From Caulobacterales bacterium 32-69-10 (GTDB taxonomy: Bacteria; Pseudomonadota; Alphaproteobacteria; Caulobacterales; Caulobacteraceae), in assembly GCA_002280485.1 (NCBI GenBank), contig NCED01000011.1, positions 10,099-74,098 of the forward strand: a DNA stretch of 64,000 bases. Reading direction: 5' to 3'. The position numbers were made by a program, and so were the translations under genes. Position 1 is the first letter of the stretch. Each line of letters starts with the position of its first letter. Below, in pieces: positions 18,282 through 27,734 of this stretch. The notes beneath the pieces were generated by a model. The model did not search any database, was not told where the DNA came from, and was given only the letters and a program-made list of their open reading frames with translations.

Positions 18282-20342
18282 TCACCCCGCCGCGGCCCAC
18301 TGCTTTTCGCTGCGCCAGTCGAACAGTTCCTCCAGCATCTCCAGCGCCGCTGTGCGGTCGCCGGGGCCGCGGGCGAGGATCAGCTTGGCGTCGTCGGCGG
18401 CGGCGGCGATCAGCTCGGCATGGGCGGCCGGTTCGGCGAAGCGGTAGTCGGGAAAGCCGCTCTGTTTCAGCCCCATCAGGTCGCCGCCGCCCCTCAGGGC
18501 GAGGTCCTTCTCGGCGATGACGAAGCCGTCCTCGGTCTGGCGCAGCACGTCCAGCCGCGCCGCCCCGGCGTCCGAGAGCTTGTCGTGGAGCAGCAGGCAG
18601 AAGCTCTGGGCGGCGCCCCGGCCCACCCGCCCGCGCAGCTGGTGCAGCTGGGCGAGGCCGAAGCGCTCGGCGTGCTCGACCACCATGATGGTGGCGTTGG
18701 GCACATTGACCCCGACCTCGACCACGGTGGTCGCCACCAGCACCTGGATGGTTCCGTCGGCGAAGGCGGCCATCACCGCGTCCTTCTCCGGCGCCGGCAT
18801 CTGGCCGTGGATCAGGCCGACGCGGGGGCCCAGGGCTTCGCGCAGGTCGGCCGCCCGGTCCTCGGCGGCGGTGACGTCGAGCAGTTCGGATTCCGACACC
18901 AAGGGGCAGATCCAGAACGCCTGGGCCCCGGCGGCGGTCGCCTTGCGCAGCCGCGCGACCACCTCTTCCAGCCGGCTGGTCGGGGCGGCCGTGGTCAGGA
19001 CCGGCTTTCGGCCCGGCGGCTTCTCGTCGATGCGCGAGACGTCGAGGTCGCCGAACAGGGTCAGCTCCAGGGTGCGGGGGATCGGCGTGGCGGAAAGCGC
19101 CAGCAGGTGGACCGAGGCGCCCTTCTCCTGCAGCCGCCGCCGCTCGGAGACGCCGAAGCGATGCTGCTCGTCGACCACGGCCAGGGCGAGGCCCTTGAAG
19201 CGCACCTCGTCCTGGAACAGGGCGTGGGTGCCGACCGCCACCGCCGCCTCGCCGGAGGCCAGCTCGGCCAGCTTGGCGGCGCGCCCCGCGCCCTTGTCGC
19301 GGCCGGTCAGCAGCACGACGTGAACGCCTTGCGCTTCAAGGGGTTGGCGGATGGTCTCGAAGTGCTGGCGGGCCAGGATCTCGGTCGGCGCCATCAGGGC
19401 CGACTGCTTTCCCGCGGCCGCCACGTCGGCCATGGCCAGCATGGCCACCACGGTCTTGCCCGAGCCCACGTCGCCCTGCACCAGCCGGCTCATCCGCTCG
19501 CCCGACGCCAGGTCGGTGCGGGTCTCCCCCAGGGTGCGGGCCTGGGCGCCGGTCAGGGCGAAGGGCAGGGCGGCCTCGACCTGCGCGGCCAGGGCGCTGT
19601 CGGCGATGACCGGCGCGGGCTCGGCTCGGCGCGCGGCCTTGCGGCTCTTCATCGCCAGTTGGTGGGCGAGCAGTTCGTCATAGGCCAGGCGCTGCCGGTG
19701 GGGAGCGGCGGGGGCAAGGTCGGCCTCGCTCTGCGGCGCGTGCAGCCGCTGCAGCGCCTCCAGCCACGACGGCCAGCCCTGCCGCGCCCGCCAGGCGGGG
19801 TCCTGCCACTCGGGCAGGTCGGGCGCCTTGGCCAGGGCCTCCAGCGCCAGCTTGCGGAGGGTCCGCGACGGCAGGCCGGCGGTGGCCGGATAGACGGGTT
19901 CGACCAGGGGGATCTCGCCCGCCCGTTCGATCGGCAGGATGTAGTCGGGATGGGCGATGCTGAGCTCGGCCCCGAACCGCTCGGGCTTGCCGGCTACGGC
20001 GCGGTGCGCGCCGACCGGATGGTAGCGCTCAAGATGCGGTCCCTGACCCTTGAACCAGTTGAGGAAAATGAACCCCGTCTCGTCGCGGCAGCGGATGCGC
20101 CAGGGCCGCCCGGCCTGGCCAGCAGAATGGTGGTCGATGATCAGGCCGAACACCTGCGGCTCGCCCTCGCGGGCGTCGGCCACGCTGGTGGCCCGGCGCA
20201 CGATCAGGCTGGCCGGCTGCAGGAAGGCGAGGTCGCGCACCAACGGCCCCGCCGCCCGGTCCACCAGGGGCGCGAGCTTGGGGCCGACGCCCTTGAGGGT
20301 GTCGGAGGCGGCGAACAGGGGGAACAGAATCTCGGGCCGCAT
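18282..20342 (-). CDS. recG: ATP-dependent DNA helicase RecG
   Basis: A 686-residue branch-migration helicase that remodels stalled forks and Holliday junctions. The N-terminal wedge domain includes LFAASDTLKGVGPKLAPL and an OB fold near residues 60-150. The helicase core has Walker A GDVGSGKTVVAML, APTEILARQHF, DExH box VVDEQHRFGV, LSATPIPRTL, then VATTVVEVGVNVPNATIMVVEHAERFG and QLRGRVGRG. The C-terminal part ends with the RecG-specific GGGDLMGLKQSG. The ATG at 20342 was chosen as the first residue of the conserved N-terminus. It is divergent from sdhE across 120 bp. Confidence 0.96.
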   Translation of the reverse strand: MRPEILFPLFAASDTLKGVGPKLAPLVDRAAGPLVRDLAFLQPASLIVRRATSVADAREGEPQVFGLIIDHHSAGQAGRPWRIRCRDETGFIFLNWFKGQGPHLERYHPVGAHRAVAGKPERFGAELSIAHPDYILPIERAGEIPLVEPVYPATAGLPSRTLRKLALEALAKAPDLPEWQDPAWRARQGWPSWLEALQRLHAPQSEADLAPAAPHRQRLAYDELLAHQLAMKSRKAARRAEPAPVIADSALAAQVEAALPFALTGAQARTLGETRTDLASGERMSRLVQGDVGSGKTVVAMLAMADVAAAGKQSALMAPTEILARQHFETIRQPLEAQGVHVVLLTGRDKGAGRAAKLAELASGEAAVAVGTHALFQDEVRFKGLALAVVDEQHRFGVSERRRLQEKGASVHLLALSATPIPRTLELTLFGDLDVSRIDEKPPGRKPVLTTAAPTSRLEEVVARLRKATAAGAQAFWICPLVSESELLDVTAAEDRAADLREALGPRVGLIHGQMPAPEKDAVMAAFADGTIQVLVATTVVEVGVNVPNATIMVVEHAERFGLAQLHQLRGRVGRGAAQSFCLLLHDKLSDAGAARLDVLRQTEDGFVIAEKDLALRGGGDLMGLKQSGFPDYRFAEPAAHAELIAAAADDAKLILARGPGDRTAALEMLEELFDWRSEKQWAAAG

Positions 20343-20462
20343 GGCCAGGCCAGCATAGCGGGCGGGGGGCCTGTTCCTATATAGGGCGACAGCAAGCCCC
20401 GTCCTTTCCAGGTCGGGGCCCGTTTGCGTTTGCCAAATCGCTTTTTTGGGAAGACCGGATCG

Positions 20463-20747
20463 ATGGACCAGCACGAGGTGAGGCTGAAGCGGCTGAAGTT
20501 CCGCGCCTGGCACCGGGGCTTCGTCGAGGCCGACCTGCTGCTGGGACCGTTCTGCGACAGCCACGCCGCGGACCTGACGCCGGACCAGCTCGACCGGCTG
20601 GAGGCCCTGTTCGAAGAGGCCGACCACGACATCTACAACTGGATCATCGGCCGCACGCCGACGCCGGCGCATTTCGAGACCGACGTGATGCAGCTTCTGA
20701 AGGCCTTCCGCTTTACCGCCCACGCGGTCCGCCGCGAAGACCACTGA
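20463..20747 (+). CDS. sdhE: FAD assembly factor SdhE
   Basis: A 94-residue protein of the SdhE/Sdh5 family, which helps attach FAD covalently to succinate dehydrogenase. It has the conserved RLKFRAWHRGFVEADLLLG (the R-G-x-x-E motif reads RGFVE), FEEADHDIYNWIIGRTP and a helical C-terminus. The ATG at 20463 gives family length; the upstream extension has no homology. It sits 29 nt before mfd in the same direction, as in many alphaproteobacteria, so it probably shares a transcript. Confidence 0.93.
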   Translation: MDQHEVRLKRLKFRAWHRGFVEADLLLGPFCDSHAADLTPDQLDRLEALFEEADHDIYNWIIGRTPTPAHFETDVMQLLKAFRFTAHAVRREDH

Positions 20748-20776
20748 CCTCCCAAAGAACCCGCCAAGGACCCTGC

Positions 20777-23700
20777 GTGGACATCACTCGTATCAGTAAG
20801 GCGCCGGGCCGGCTGGAGCTGGTCGGCGCGCCGGAAGGCTTCGACGCCCTGGTGGTCGCCGACATGGCCCGCGCCCGCAAGGGCGTGGTGGTCTTCGTCG
20901 CCCGCGACGGGACCCGCGCCAGCGCCTTCGCCGACAGCCTGGCCTTCTTCGCCCCCGATCTTCCCACCCTGCGCATCCCCTCGTGGGACTGCCTGCCCTA
21001 CGACCGCATCGGCCCGTCGGCGGCGGTGGCCGCCGAGCGCACCGCGGCCCTGTCGACCCTGTGCCACCGGGCCAAGACCGACGACGCGCCCCTGGTGGTC
21101 ATCGCCACCGTCCCGGCCCTGCTGCAGCGGGTCCCCCCGCGCGAGGTGATCAAGGCCGCCAGCTACCAGGCCCGCACCGGCCGCGACGTGAAGATCGCCG
21201 AGCTGGAGCGCTATTTCGCGGTCAACGGCTACGTCCGCGCCTCCACCGTCTCCGAGCGCGGCGAGTTCGCCATCCGCGGCGGGGTGATCGACGTCTTCCC
21301 GCCGGGCGCCGAGGAGCCGGTCCGCCTCGACCTGTTCGGCGACACCCTGGAATCGATCCGCGCCTTCGATCCCGAGACCCAGCGCTCGACCAAGCAGCTC
21401 AAGAGCGTCGACCTGCTGCCCGTGTCGGAGGCCCTGCTCGACGCCGAGGCCGTGTCGCGCTTCCGCACCGCCTACCTGTCCATGTTCGGCGCCGCCGGCG
21501 ACGATCCGCTGTACGCCGCCATCAGCGAAGGCGGTCGCCGGGCCGGGCTGGAGCACTGGCTGCCCCTGTTCTACGAGCGGATGGAGACCCTGTTCGACTA
21601 TGTCGGCGACGGGGCCCTGATCGCCCTCGACCACCTCGCCGGCGAGGCCCGCGACGAGCGCCTGGCGATGATCGCCGACGCCTATGAGAGCCGGGTGGAG
21701 AACGCCAAGGCCAAGGGCGGCGCCGTCTACCGCGCCCCGCCGCCGGACGGGCTCTACCTCGACAAGGACGAGTGGGACATGCGGGTGGCCGGCCACCCCA
21801 GCCGCCGCTTCACCCCGTTCCAGCGCGAGGAGAGCGACGCCGTCATCGACCTGGGCGCCCGCCAGGGCCGCAGCTTCACCACCGAGCGGGCCCAGGACAG
21901 CGTCAACCTGTTCGAGGCCGTGGCCGCCTACGCCAAGGAGCAGGCCAAGTCCAAGCGCGTGCTGTTCGCCTCCTGGTCGGACGGCTCGTCCGACCGCCTC
22001 GCCTCCATGCTCGGCGACCACGGGCTGAAGGCCATCCGCTTCGCCAAGGACTGGGCCGACGCCCAATCGTTCGGTGTCGCCGGCACCAAGGCCAAGCCGC
22101 TGCAGCGGGTGGTCCGTCCCTGACCGCCGGCGACCTCGTGGTCCACATCGACCACGGCATCGGCCGCTACGAGGGCCTGAAGACCCTGGAGGTCCAGGGC
22201 GCCCCGCACGACTGCCTCGACATCCAGTACGGCGGCGACGCCAAGCTCTATCTGCCGGTCGAGAACATCGACCTCCTGACCCGCTACGGCTCGGAGAGCG
22301 ACGGGGTCCAGCTCGACAAGCTGGGCGGCGCGGCCTGGCAGGCGCGCAAGGCCAAGGCCAAGGAGCGGCTGCGCGAGATGGCCGAGGGCCTAATCAAGAT
22401 CGCCGCCGCCCGTCAGATGAAGACGACGGAGGAAATCGATCCGCCTCAAGGGCTTTTCGACGAATTCTGCGCCCGATTCCCCTACGAGGAGACCGACGAC
22501 CAGCTCAACGCCATCGGCGACGTGCTGACCGACATGGCCTCCGGCAAGCCGATGGACCGGCTGATCTGCGGCGACGTCGGCTTCGGCAAGACGGAGGTGG
22601 CGCTTCGCGCCGTCTTCGTCGCGGCCATGAGCGGCAAGCAGGTGGCGGTGGTCTGCCCGACCACCCTTCTGGCCCGCCAGCACTTCAAGACCTTCTCCGA
22701 ACGCTTCGCCGGCTGGCCGATCAAGGTGCGCCAGCTGTCGCGCCTGGTCCCGTCGCGCGAAGCCAGCGAGACCCGCGAGGGCCTGGCCAAGGGCGAGATC
22801 GAGGTGGTGGTCGGCACCCATGCGGTGCTGTCGAGCCAGGTCTCGTTCAAGGACCTCGGCCTCGTCGTGGTCGACGAGGAGCAGCACTTCGGGGTCAAGG
22901 CCAAGGAGAAGCTGAAGGCCCTGCGCGCCGACGTGCACATGCTGACCCTGTCGGCGACGCCGATCCCGCGCACCCTGCAGATGGCCCTGTCGGGCATCCG
23001 CGAGATGTCGATCATCGCCACCCCGCCGGTCGATCGCCTGGCGGTGCGCACCTACATCGTGCCCAACGACCCGGTGACGATCCGCGAGGCCCTGCTGCGC
23101 GAGAAGTACCGCGGCGGCCAGGCCTACTACGTCACCCCGCGCCTGTCGGACCTGCCCGACCTGGAGCGGTTCCTGCGCGAGCAGGTGCCCGAGATCAAGT
23201 TCGTGGTCGGCCACGGCCAGATGGCGCCGACCCAGCTCGAAGAGGTGATGAGCGCCTTCTACGACGGCCAGTACGACGTGCTGCTGTCGACCACCATCGT
23301 CGAGTCCGGCCTCGACATCCCCTCGGCCAACACCCTGATCGTGCACCGGGCCGACATGTTCGGCCTGTCGCAGCTCTACCAGCTTCGCGGCCGCGTCGGC
23401 CGGGCCAAGACCCGCGCCTACGCCTATCTGACCACCCCGGCCGAGAAGCAGATCACCGTTTCGGCCGAGAAGCGGCTGAAGGTGCTGCAGTCGCTGGACA
23501 GCCTCGGCGCCGGCTTCCAGCTCGCCAGCCACGACCTCGACATCCGCGGCGGCGGCAACCTGCTGGGCGACGAGCAGTCTGGGCACATCAAGGAGATCGG
23601 CGTCGAGCTCTACCAGCAGATGCTGGAGGACGCGGTGGCCGAGCTGCGCGCCGGCGGCGGCGCCCAGGCGGCGGTCGACGAGCGCGGCTGGTCGCCCCAG

Positions 23701-24147
23701 ATCAATGCCGGCGCGGCGGTGATGATCCCCGAGGCCTACGTCCCGGACCTCAACGTCCGCCTGGCCATGTACCGGCGCCTGTCCGAGGCCGAGAAGGTGG
23801 AGGACCGCGAGGCCCTGGCCGCCGAACTGATCGACCGCTTCGGCCCCCTGCCGCCCGAGGCCGGCCACCTGCTCAAGGTGGTGGGCATCAAGGGCCTGTG
23901 CCGCACCGCCAATGTCTCCAAGATCGACGTCGGTCCCAAGGGCGCGGTGGTGACCTTCCGCGACGACAGCTTCCCCAATCCCATGGGCCTGATCGCCCAG
24001 GTCCAGCGCCGGCCCCAGGACTGGCGCCTGCGGCCCGACAACAAGCTGGTGGTCAAGGGCGAGTGGGACACCTCGGACCAGCGGCTGGAGGCGGCCGAGC
24101 GGATCCTCGGCGCCCTGGCCAAGGTCGCGCAACAGCAGGCGGCTTGA
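20777..24147 (+). pseudogene. mfd: Transcription-repair coupling factor Mfd, frame-disrupted
   Basis: Mfd removes stalled RNA polymerase and recruits UvrA. The first frame (GTG at 20777, AAGGA upstream) carries the UvrB-like N-terminus: RIPSWDCLPYDRIGPS, then FAIRGGVIDVFPPGAEEPVRLDLFGD. It ends at a TGA at 22121-22123. The second frame resumes at once with SLTAGDLVVHIDHGIGRYEGL, the polymerase-interacting domain. The translocase follows: GDVGFGKTEVALRA, VVDEEQHFG, LSATPIPRTLQMAL, STTIVESGLDIPSANT, LRGRVGRAK, and the C-terminal D7 region. Roughly 35-45 residues just before the interaction domain are absent. The total of about 1,123 codons is correspondingly short. A collapsed assembly is the likely cause. 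Confidence 0.88.
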
Positions 24148-24148
24148 G

Positions 24149-24742
24149 ATGACCTTGTGGCTGGTCCGGCACGGACAGACGACCTTCAACGCCGAGGGGC
24201 GCATCCAGGGGGCCAACGACTCGCCCCTGACGGCGCTGGGAGAAGCTCAGGCGGCCCGGGTCGGGCGGCTGCTCGCCGACCTGACCGGCCACGAGTCTGA
24301 TCGGGTCATGTGGTGCAGCCCCCAGGGCCGCGCCCGCCGCACGGCCGAGATCATCCGCGAGACCGCCGGCATCACCGGGCCCCTGCTGATCGAGCCTCGG
24401 CTGCGCGAGATCACCCTCGGCTCCTGGGACGGCCTGACCGACGAGGAGATCGAATCCGTCACCCCCGGCGCCTGCGAGCGGGCCACCCGCTATGACTGGT
24501 ATTTCCGCTCGCCGGACGGGGAGACCCACGCCGAGATCCAGGAGCGCCTGGGCAGCTGGCTCGCCGAGATGGCGCAGGGGTCGGGGTGCCGCATCATCGT
24601 CTCCCATGGCCTCAGCGGCCGGGTGCTGCGCGGGCTCTACGCCGGCATGGACCCCATGGAAGCCCTCAAGCTCGACGTCCCCCAGGACGCGGTCTTCCGC
24701 CTCGACGGCGGCCAGATCAAACGCTTCGACGCGCGCGCCTAA
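24149..24742 (+). CDS. Histidine phosphatase family protein (phosphoglycerate-mutase-like)
   Basis: A 197-residue branch-1 histidine phosphatase. The catalytic LVRHGQTTFN motif at residues 5-14 holds the phosphorylated His. Further members of the active site are RIQGANDSPLTALG, CSPQGRARRTAE (second Arg), the acid/base region RLREITLGSWDGLTDEEI and IIVSHGLSGRVLRGL with the second His. The substrate could be a phosphoglycerate, a cobalamin or sugar phosphate; nothing nearby decides. The start lies 1 nt after the mfd stop. Confidence 0.85.
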   Translation: MTLWLVRHGQTTFNAEGRIQGANDSPLTALGEAQAARVGRLLADLTGHESDRVMWCSPQGRARRTAEIIRETAGITGPLLIEPRLREITLGSWDGLTDEEIESVTPGACERATRYDWYFRSPDGETHAEIQERLGSWLAEMAQGSGCRIIVSHGLSGRVLRGLYAGMDPMEALKLDVPQDAVFRLDGGQIKRFDARA

Positions 24743-24753
24743 TATGCCGCTCG

Positions 24754-24829
24754 TCCCCGCGGAAGCGGGGATCCAGTTCTTTGCGGGAAGTGCGACGGCC
24801 AAAAACCTGGGTCCCCGCTTCCGCGGGGA
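24754..24829. repeat. Inverted repeat, family C (hairpin between convergent genes)
   Basis: Two 23-nt arms (24754-24776 and 24807-24829) are reverse complements with one mismatch. Each contains the small palindrome CCCCGCGGAAGCGGGG or its complement. It lies between the convergent phosphatase and popA-like genes and may end both transcripts. Confidence 0.85.
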
Positions 24830-24843
24830 TGAGCGGATTGAAC

Positions 24844-26166
24844 CTAGCCCGCCCGCTTCGCCATCGCCCGGGCGGCGGCGCGTTCGAGGGTGCGGGCGGC
24901 GGTTTCGCCGGGCTCCAGTTCCGCCACGCCGAGATCGAAGTCGACGGTGAAGGGCGGCTTGTCGCCGCCGGCCTCGAAGGCGGTGCAGGCGATGACGGCG
25001 GCGATGCGCTCGGCGGCGATGCGGCCGACGCCGGCGCCGGCCGCGGGCAGGGCGAGGGCGAAGACCTCGGGGGCGAGGCGGGCGGCGGTGTCCTCGGCCC
25101 GCACCAGGCGCCCGATCATCGAGCCGATCTGGGGAATGGCCCGGTCCAGCCAGCCCTGGTGGCGGGCGACCGCCGTTTCCGGCCGCTCGGCGATGCGCAG
25201 GACCGCGACCGACAGGGGGCGGCCCCGCGCCCGCGCCGCGTTGGCGAGGCGGGCGAGGTGCGAGGCGAACAGCTCGCGGGTGAACAGGCCCGTCGCGGCA
25301 TCCATCAGGCCCGACGCCCGGGCCAGCTCCAGGGCCTGGCGGATGGTGGTCTCGCGCCGGTAGGCCTTGGCCAGCGAGATCACCCGCCGGGCGGTCTCGT
25401 CGGCGGGGGTCTCGGCGGTGGCCACGTCGGCGAGGCCGCGGTTGAAGGCGTCCTCCAGCCGCACCTCCGCCCCCTCGCGCAGATAGAGCACGGTGGGGAT
25501 GTGGTAGAGGCGGGTGTTGCGGCGCATGCCCCCGGCGATGGACAGGGCCTCGGCGTGGGCCTGGCCGGCCCACAGCACCACCGCGTCGAACGCCTCCTCG
25601 TGCAGATAGTCGAAGGCGGTATAGGCGGTAAGGGCAGCGGTCGCCTCCGCCCCGAGCGCCGTCAGGGCGTGCGACAGGGCCACGAACTTGGGCGCGGGCT
25701 CGCCGACGGTCAGCACCTTCAGCGGGCCGGTCCGCGGCGCGGGCGGCGCCAGGGCGCGGCCCCGCTCGGCCAGGGTCTCCTGGCGCAGCAGGAACTCCTC
25801 CTCCGCCACCGCCCCGCGGGCCAGGGCCTCCAGGCGCAGGACGGCCTGGGCCGGATGCAGCGGCGGGCTGAGGGCCAGGTCGAAACCCATCTCCTCCAGC
25901 AGGGCGTCGGGGCGGCCGAGCGCCACCACCGGCAGGTTGCGGGGCGCGCGCACGGCCTTCAGGGCGCGGACCAGGCCCGAGGCCTCGATCCCGTCGCCGG
26001 TCTCGACGATCACCACCTCGATCTTCAGGTCGTGCAGGGCGGCCTCGGCGGCCTCGCGGCCCCGGGCGGTGACCGAGCGCCAGCCGTGCCGGTCCAAACC
26101 TTCGGCGAGGGGCCCCGCCAGCCGGTCGTCGGGCGCTATGATCAGGACTCTAGCGTCCAGCGCCAC
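24844..26166 (-). CDS. popA: PopA-like protein: two receiver-like domains plus degenerate GGDEF
   Basis: A cytosolic protein of 440 residues. The first about 120 residues and residues about 150-270 look like receiver folds (VLIIAPDDRLAGPLAEGLDRHGW; VLTVGEPAPKFVALSHAL...VVLWAG), followed by a GGDEF-type domain from about residue 285 (GLMDAATGLFTRELFASHLARL). The active-site GGDEF is replaced by APEVF (about 365-369), so cyclase activity is not expected. The inhibitory-site RxxD is kept as RAED (about 356-359). This combination matches Caulobacter PopA, a c-di-GMP effector that helps bring CtrA to ClpXP at the cell pole. The gene name is inferred from this architecture. The ATG at 26166 starts the first receiver strand. 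Confidence 0.72.
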   Translation of the reverse strand: MALDARVLIIAPDDRLAGPLAEGLDRHGWRSVTARGREAAEAALHDLKIEVVIVETGDGIEASGLVRALKAVRAPRNLPVVALGRPDALLEEMGFDLALSPPLHPAQAVLRLEALARGAVAEEEFLLRQETLAERGRALAPPAPRTGPLKVLTVGEPAPKFVALSHALTALGAEATAALTAYTAFDYLHEEAFDAVVLWAGQAHAEALSIAGGMRRNTRLYHIPTVLYLREGAEVRLEDAFNRGLADVATAETPADETARRVISLAKAYRRETTIRQALELARASGLMDAATGLFTRELFASHLARLANAARARGRPLSVAVLRIAERPETAVARHQGWLDRAIPQIGSMIGRLVRAEDTAARLAPEVFALALPAAGAGVGRIAAERIAAVIACTAFEAGGDKPPFTVDFDLGVAELEPGETAARTLERAAARAMAKRAG

Positions 26167-26252
26167 GCGTGCTCTCCCAGGGGTTGCGACTCAGCGGAAC
26201 GATATCAGGCCGCGCGTTCCGGCGAGAGGGGCGAACGCCGCGGCCATTGGTC

Positions 26253-26275
26253 CAGTGAACGTGTTCACTGTTTTT
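26253..26275. promoter_or_regulatory. Palindrome over the tusA-like stop codon
   Basis: CAGTGAAC-GT-GTTCACTG is an 8+8 bp inverted repeat followed on the + strand by TTTTT. No + strand gene lies upstream that it could terminate. It sits about 85 bp upstream of the popA-like start, so an operator is possible. The function is not shown. Confidence 0.3.
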
Positions 26276-26522
26276 CGACCAGGAAGCTCAGGGCGCCGTC
26301 CTGCCCGCCGGAATTCACCAGGACATGTCCGGCCTCCGAAAGGAAGTAGGGCACGTCGATCCGCGCCATCGGATCGTCAGCCAGCAGCAGCACCCGGTCC
26401 CCCGAGCCGGCGCGCTCCAGGGCCCGGCGCAGGCGCAGGGTCGGGACCGGGCAGCGGTGGCCGCGGGCGTCCACAACCTGGGCGGGCTGGGCGGGGGAGG
26501 GGTCGTCTGGCGGATCTTCCAT
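26265..26522 (-). CDS. TusA-like sulfurtransferase / sulfur carrier
   Basis: This 85-residue protein has the TusA/YeeD/SirA fold signature: DARGHRCPVPTLRLRRAL, with the CPxP motif whose Cys carries persulfide sulfur, then VLLLADDPMARIDVPYFLSEAGH, the usual D-D-P and helix pattern. Family members pass sulfur to tRNA thiolation or to molybdenum-cofactor and redox enzymes. The ATG at 26522 gives a short acidic, Pro-rich N-terminus before the first strand. It lies about 100 nt upstream of the popA-like gene in the same direction, possibly co-transcribed, with a palindrome over its stop. Confidence 0.85.
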   Translation of the reverse strand: MEDPPDDPSPAQPAQVVDARGHRCPVPTLRLRRALERAGSGDRVLLLADDPMARIDVPYFLSEAGHVLVNSGGQDGALSFLVEKQ

Positions 26523-26546
26523 GTGTAGCGCTTCTTCCGGACACGT

Positions 26547-26665
26547 CCCCCACTCCGCTCGCTCGCGCGAGTCGCCCTCCCCTCGGGGGGGAGGGGGAAG
26601 GACAGAGCCTCTTACCCTCCCCCTGGAGGGGAGGGCGACTCGGCGTAGCCGAGCGGGGCGGGGGG
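26547..26665. repeat. Palindromic intergenic repeat, family D, copy 2
   Basis: Long imperfect inverted arms: CCCCCACTCCGCTCGCTCG...GTCGCCCTCC on the left, with its complement ending GAGCGGGGCGGGGG on the right. Two G/C-run hairpins lie in the centre. It fills the divergent gap between the tusA-like gene and ku. Confidence 0.75.
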
Positions 26666-26754
26666 TGGCCAGCCGCGAGCGCGACCCTTGCCCTGAACGA
26701 ATCACCCATGCCAGCGTTCAGCCTGCGACAGTCACGCTGCTCGGAGCGCATCTC

Positions 26755-27618
26755 ATGGCCGCACGGCCGACCTGGCAAGGCCATCTCAAGCTCTCGCTCG
26801 TCACCTGCCCGGTGGCGCTCTACAGCGCGACCAACGCGGCAGGGGACGTGCACTTCAACCTGCTCAACCCCAAGACCGGCAACCGGATCAAGATGATCAC
26901 CACCGATCCGGACACCGGGCCGGTGGAGCGCTCCAGCCTGGTCAAGGGCTTCGAGGTCGAGAAGGGCCGCTACATCACCGTCACCGACGAGGAGATCAAG
27001 TCGGTGCGGCTGGAGAGCACGCGGACCATCGACATCGAGCGCTTTGTCGACGTTTCCGAGATCGACCGCCTGTACTGGAACGACCCCTATTTCCTGGTCC
27101 CGGACGGCAAGATGGCGGCGGAGGCCTATGCGGTCATCCGCGAGGCCATGGCCAGTTCGGGCAAGATCGCGCTCGGCCGGGTGGTGCTGCACACGCGCGA
27201 GCGGCTGCTCGCCCTGGAGCCCCGCGACAACGGCATCGTGGCCTATTCGCTGCGCTCCAACGCCGAGGTGCGCCAGCCGGTGGATTTCTTCAAGGACGTG
27301 CCGGACGCCACCCCCGACAAGGGCATGGTCGAGATCGCCGCCAAGATCATCGACCAGCTTGAGGGCGCCTTCGAGCCGAAGGAGTTCGTCGACCACTACG
27401 AGGAGGCCCTGAAGGCGCTGATCGCGTCCAAGGACAAGGGCGAGGCGGTCAAGACGCCCGACGCGCCCAAGGACACCCCGGCCTCCGACCTGATGGAGGC
27501 CCTGCGCCGCAGTCTGCAGCGTGGCGCCGCCCCCCCGGCCCGCAAGCCGGACGGCCGCGCGGCGCCGGCCGCGCGAAAGGCCCCGGCCAAGAAGACCGCG
27601 CGCCGCAAGGCGTCCTGA
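26755..27618 (+). CDS. ku: Non-homologous end-joining protein Ku
   Basis: Bacterial Ku is a homodimeric ring that binds DNA ends and recruits LigD. The 287-residue protein has the beta-barrel core LSLVTCPVALYSAT, VHFNLLNPKTGNRIK, GRYITVTDEEIKSV and DPYFLVPDG, plus the bridge region GKIALGRVVLHTRERL. The last 40 or so residues form a Lys/Arg/Ala/Pro-rich tail (KAPAKKTARRKAS), typical of Ku proteins whose C-terminus contacts DNA and LigD. The ATG at 26755 begins the conserved WQGHLKLSLV strand. ligD lies 1.8 kb away on the other strand, separated by an RNase T2 and a methyltransferase gene bracketed by repeats. Confidence 0.95.
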   Translation: MAARPTWQGHLKLSLVTCPVALYSATNAAGDVHFNLLNPKTGNRIKMITTDPDTGPVERSSLVKGFEVEKGRYITVTDEEIKSVRLESTRTIDIERFVDVSEIDRLYWNDPYFLVPDGKMAAEAYAVIREAMASSGKIALGRVVLHTRERLLALEPRDNGIVAYSLRSNAEVRQPVDFFKDVPDATPDKGMVEIAAKIIDQLEGAFEPKEFVDHYEEALKALIASKDKGEAVKTPDAPKDTPASDLMEALRRSLQRGAAPPARKPDGRAAPAARKAPAKKTARRKAS

Positions 27619-27629
27619 GGGTCCGAAAG

Positions 27630-27715
27630 CCTCGTCCTTCGACAAGCTCAGGATGAGGCTTTCTACTGCGCCGTCGTATAAGTCGGCCTCATCCTGAGCC
27701 TGTCGAAGGACGAGG
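27630..27715. repeat. Palindromic repeat, family B, copy 1 (inverted relative to the others)
   Basis: Outer arms begin CCTCGTCCTTCGACAAGC and end GCTTGTCGAAGGACGAGG or near variants. The central core of about 28 nt is the reverse complement of the cores at 29280-29364 and 38790-38875, so this copy is inverted. Confidence 0.88.
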
Positions 27716-27734
27716 CCGCCGCACTGGAGCCAGC

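Noticed and set aside
18420..20384. A 654-codon open frame on the + strand opposite recG
   Set aside because: It is the antisense shadow of recG in GC-rich DNA: composition is Gly/Arg/Leu-rich and low in complexity, with no motif, and the recG motifs on the other strand are unambiguous.
22390..24216. A 608-codon open frame on the minus strand opposite mfd
   Set aside because: Antisense shadow of the Mfd translocase domain, without any recognisable domain.
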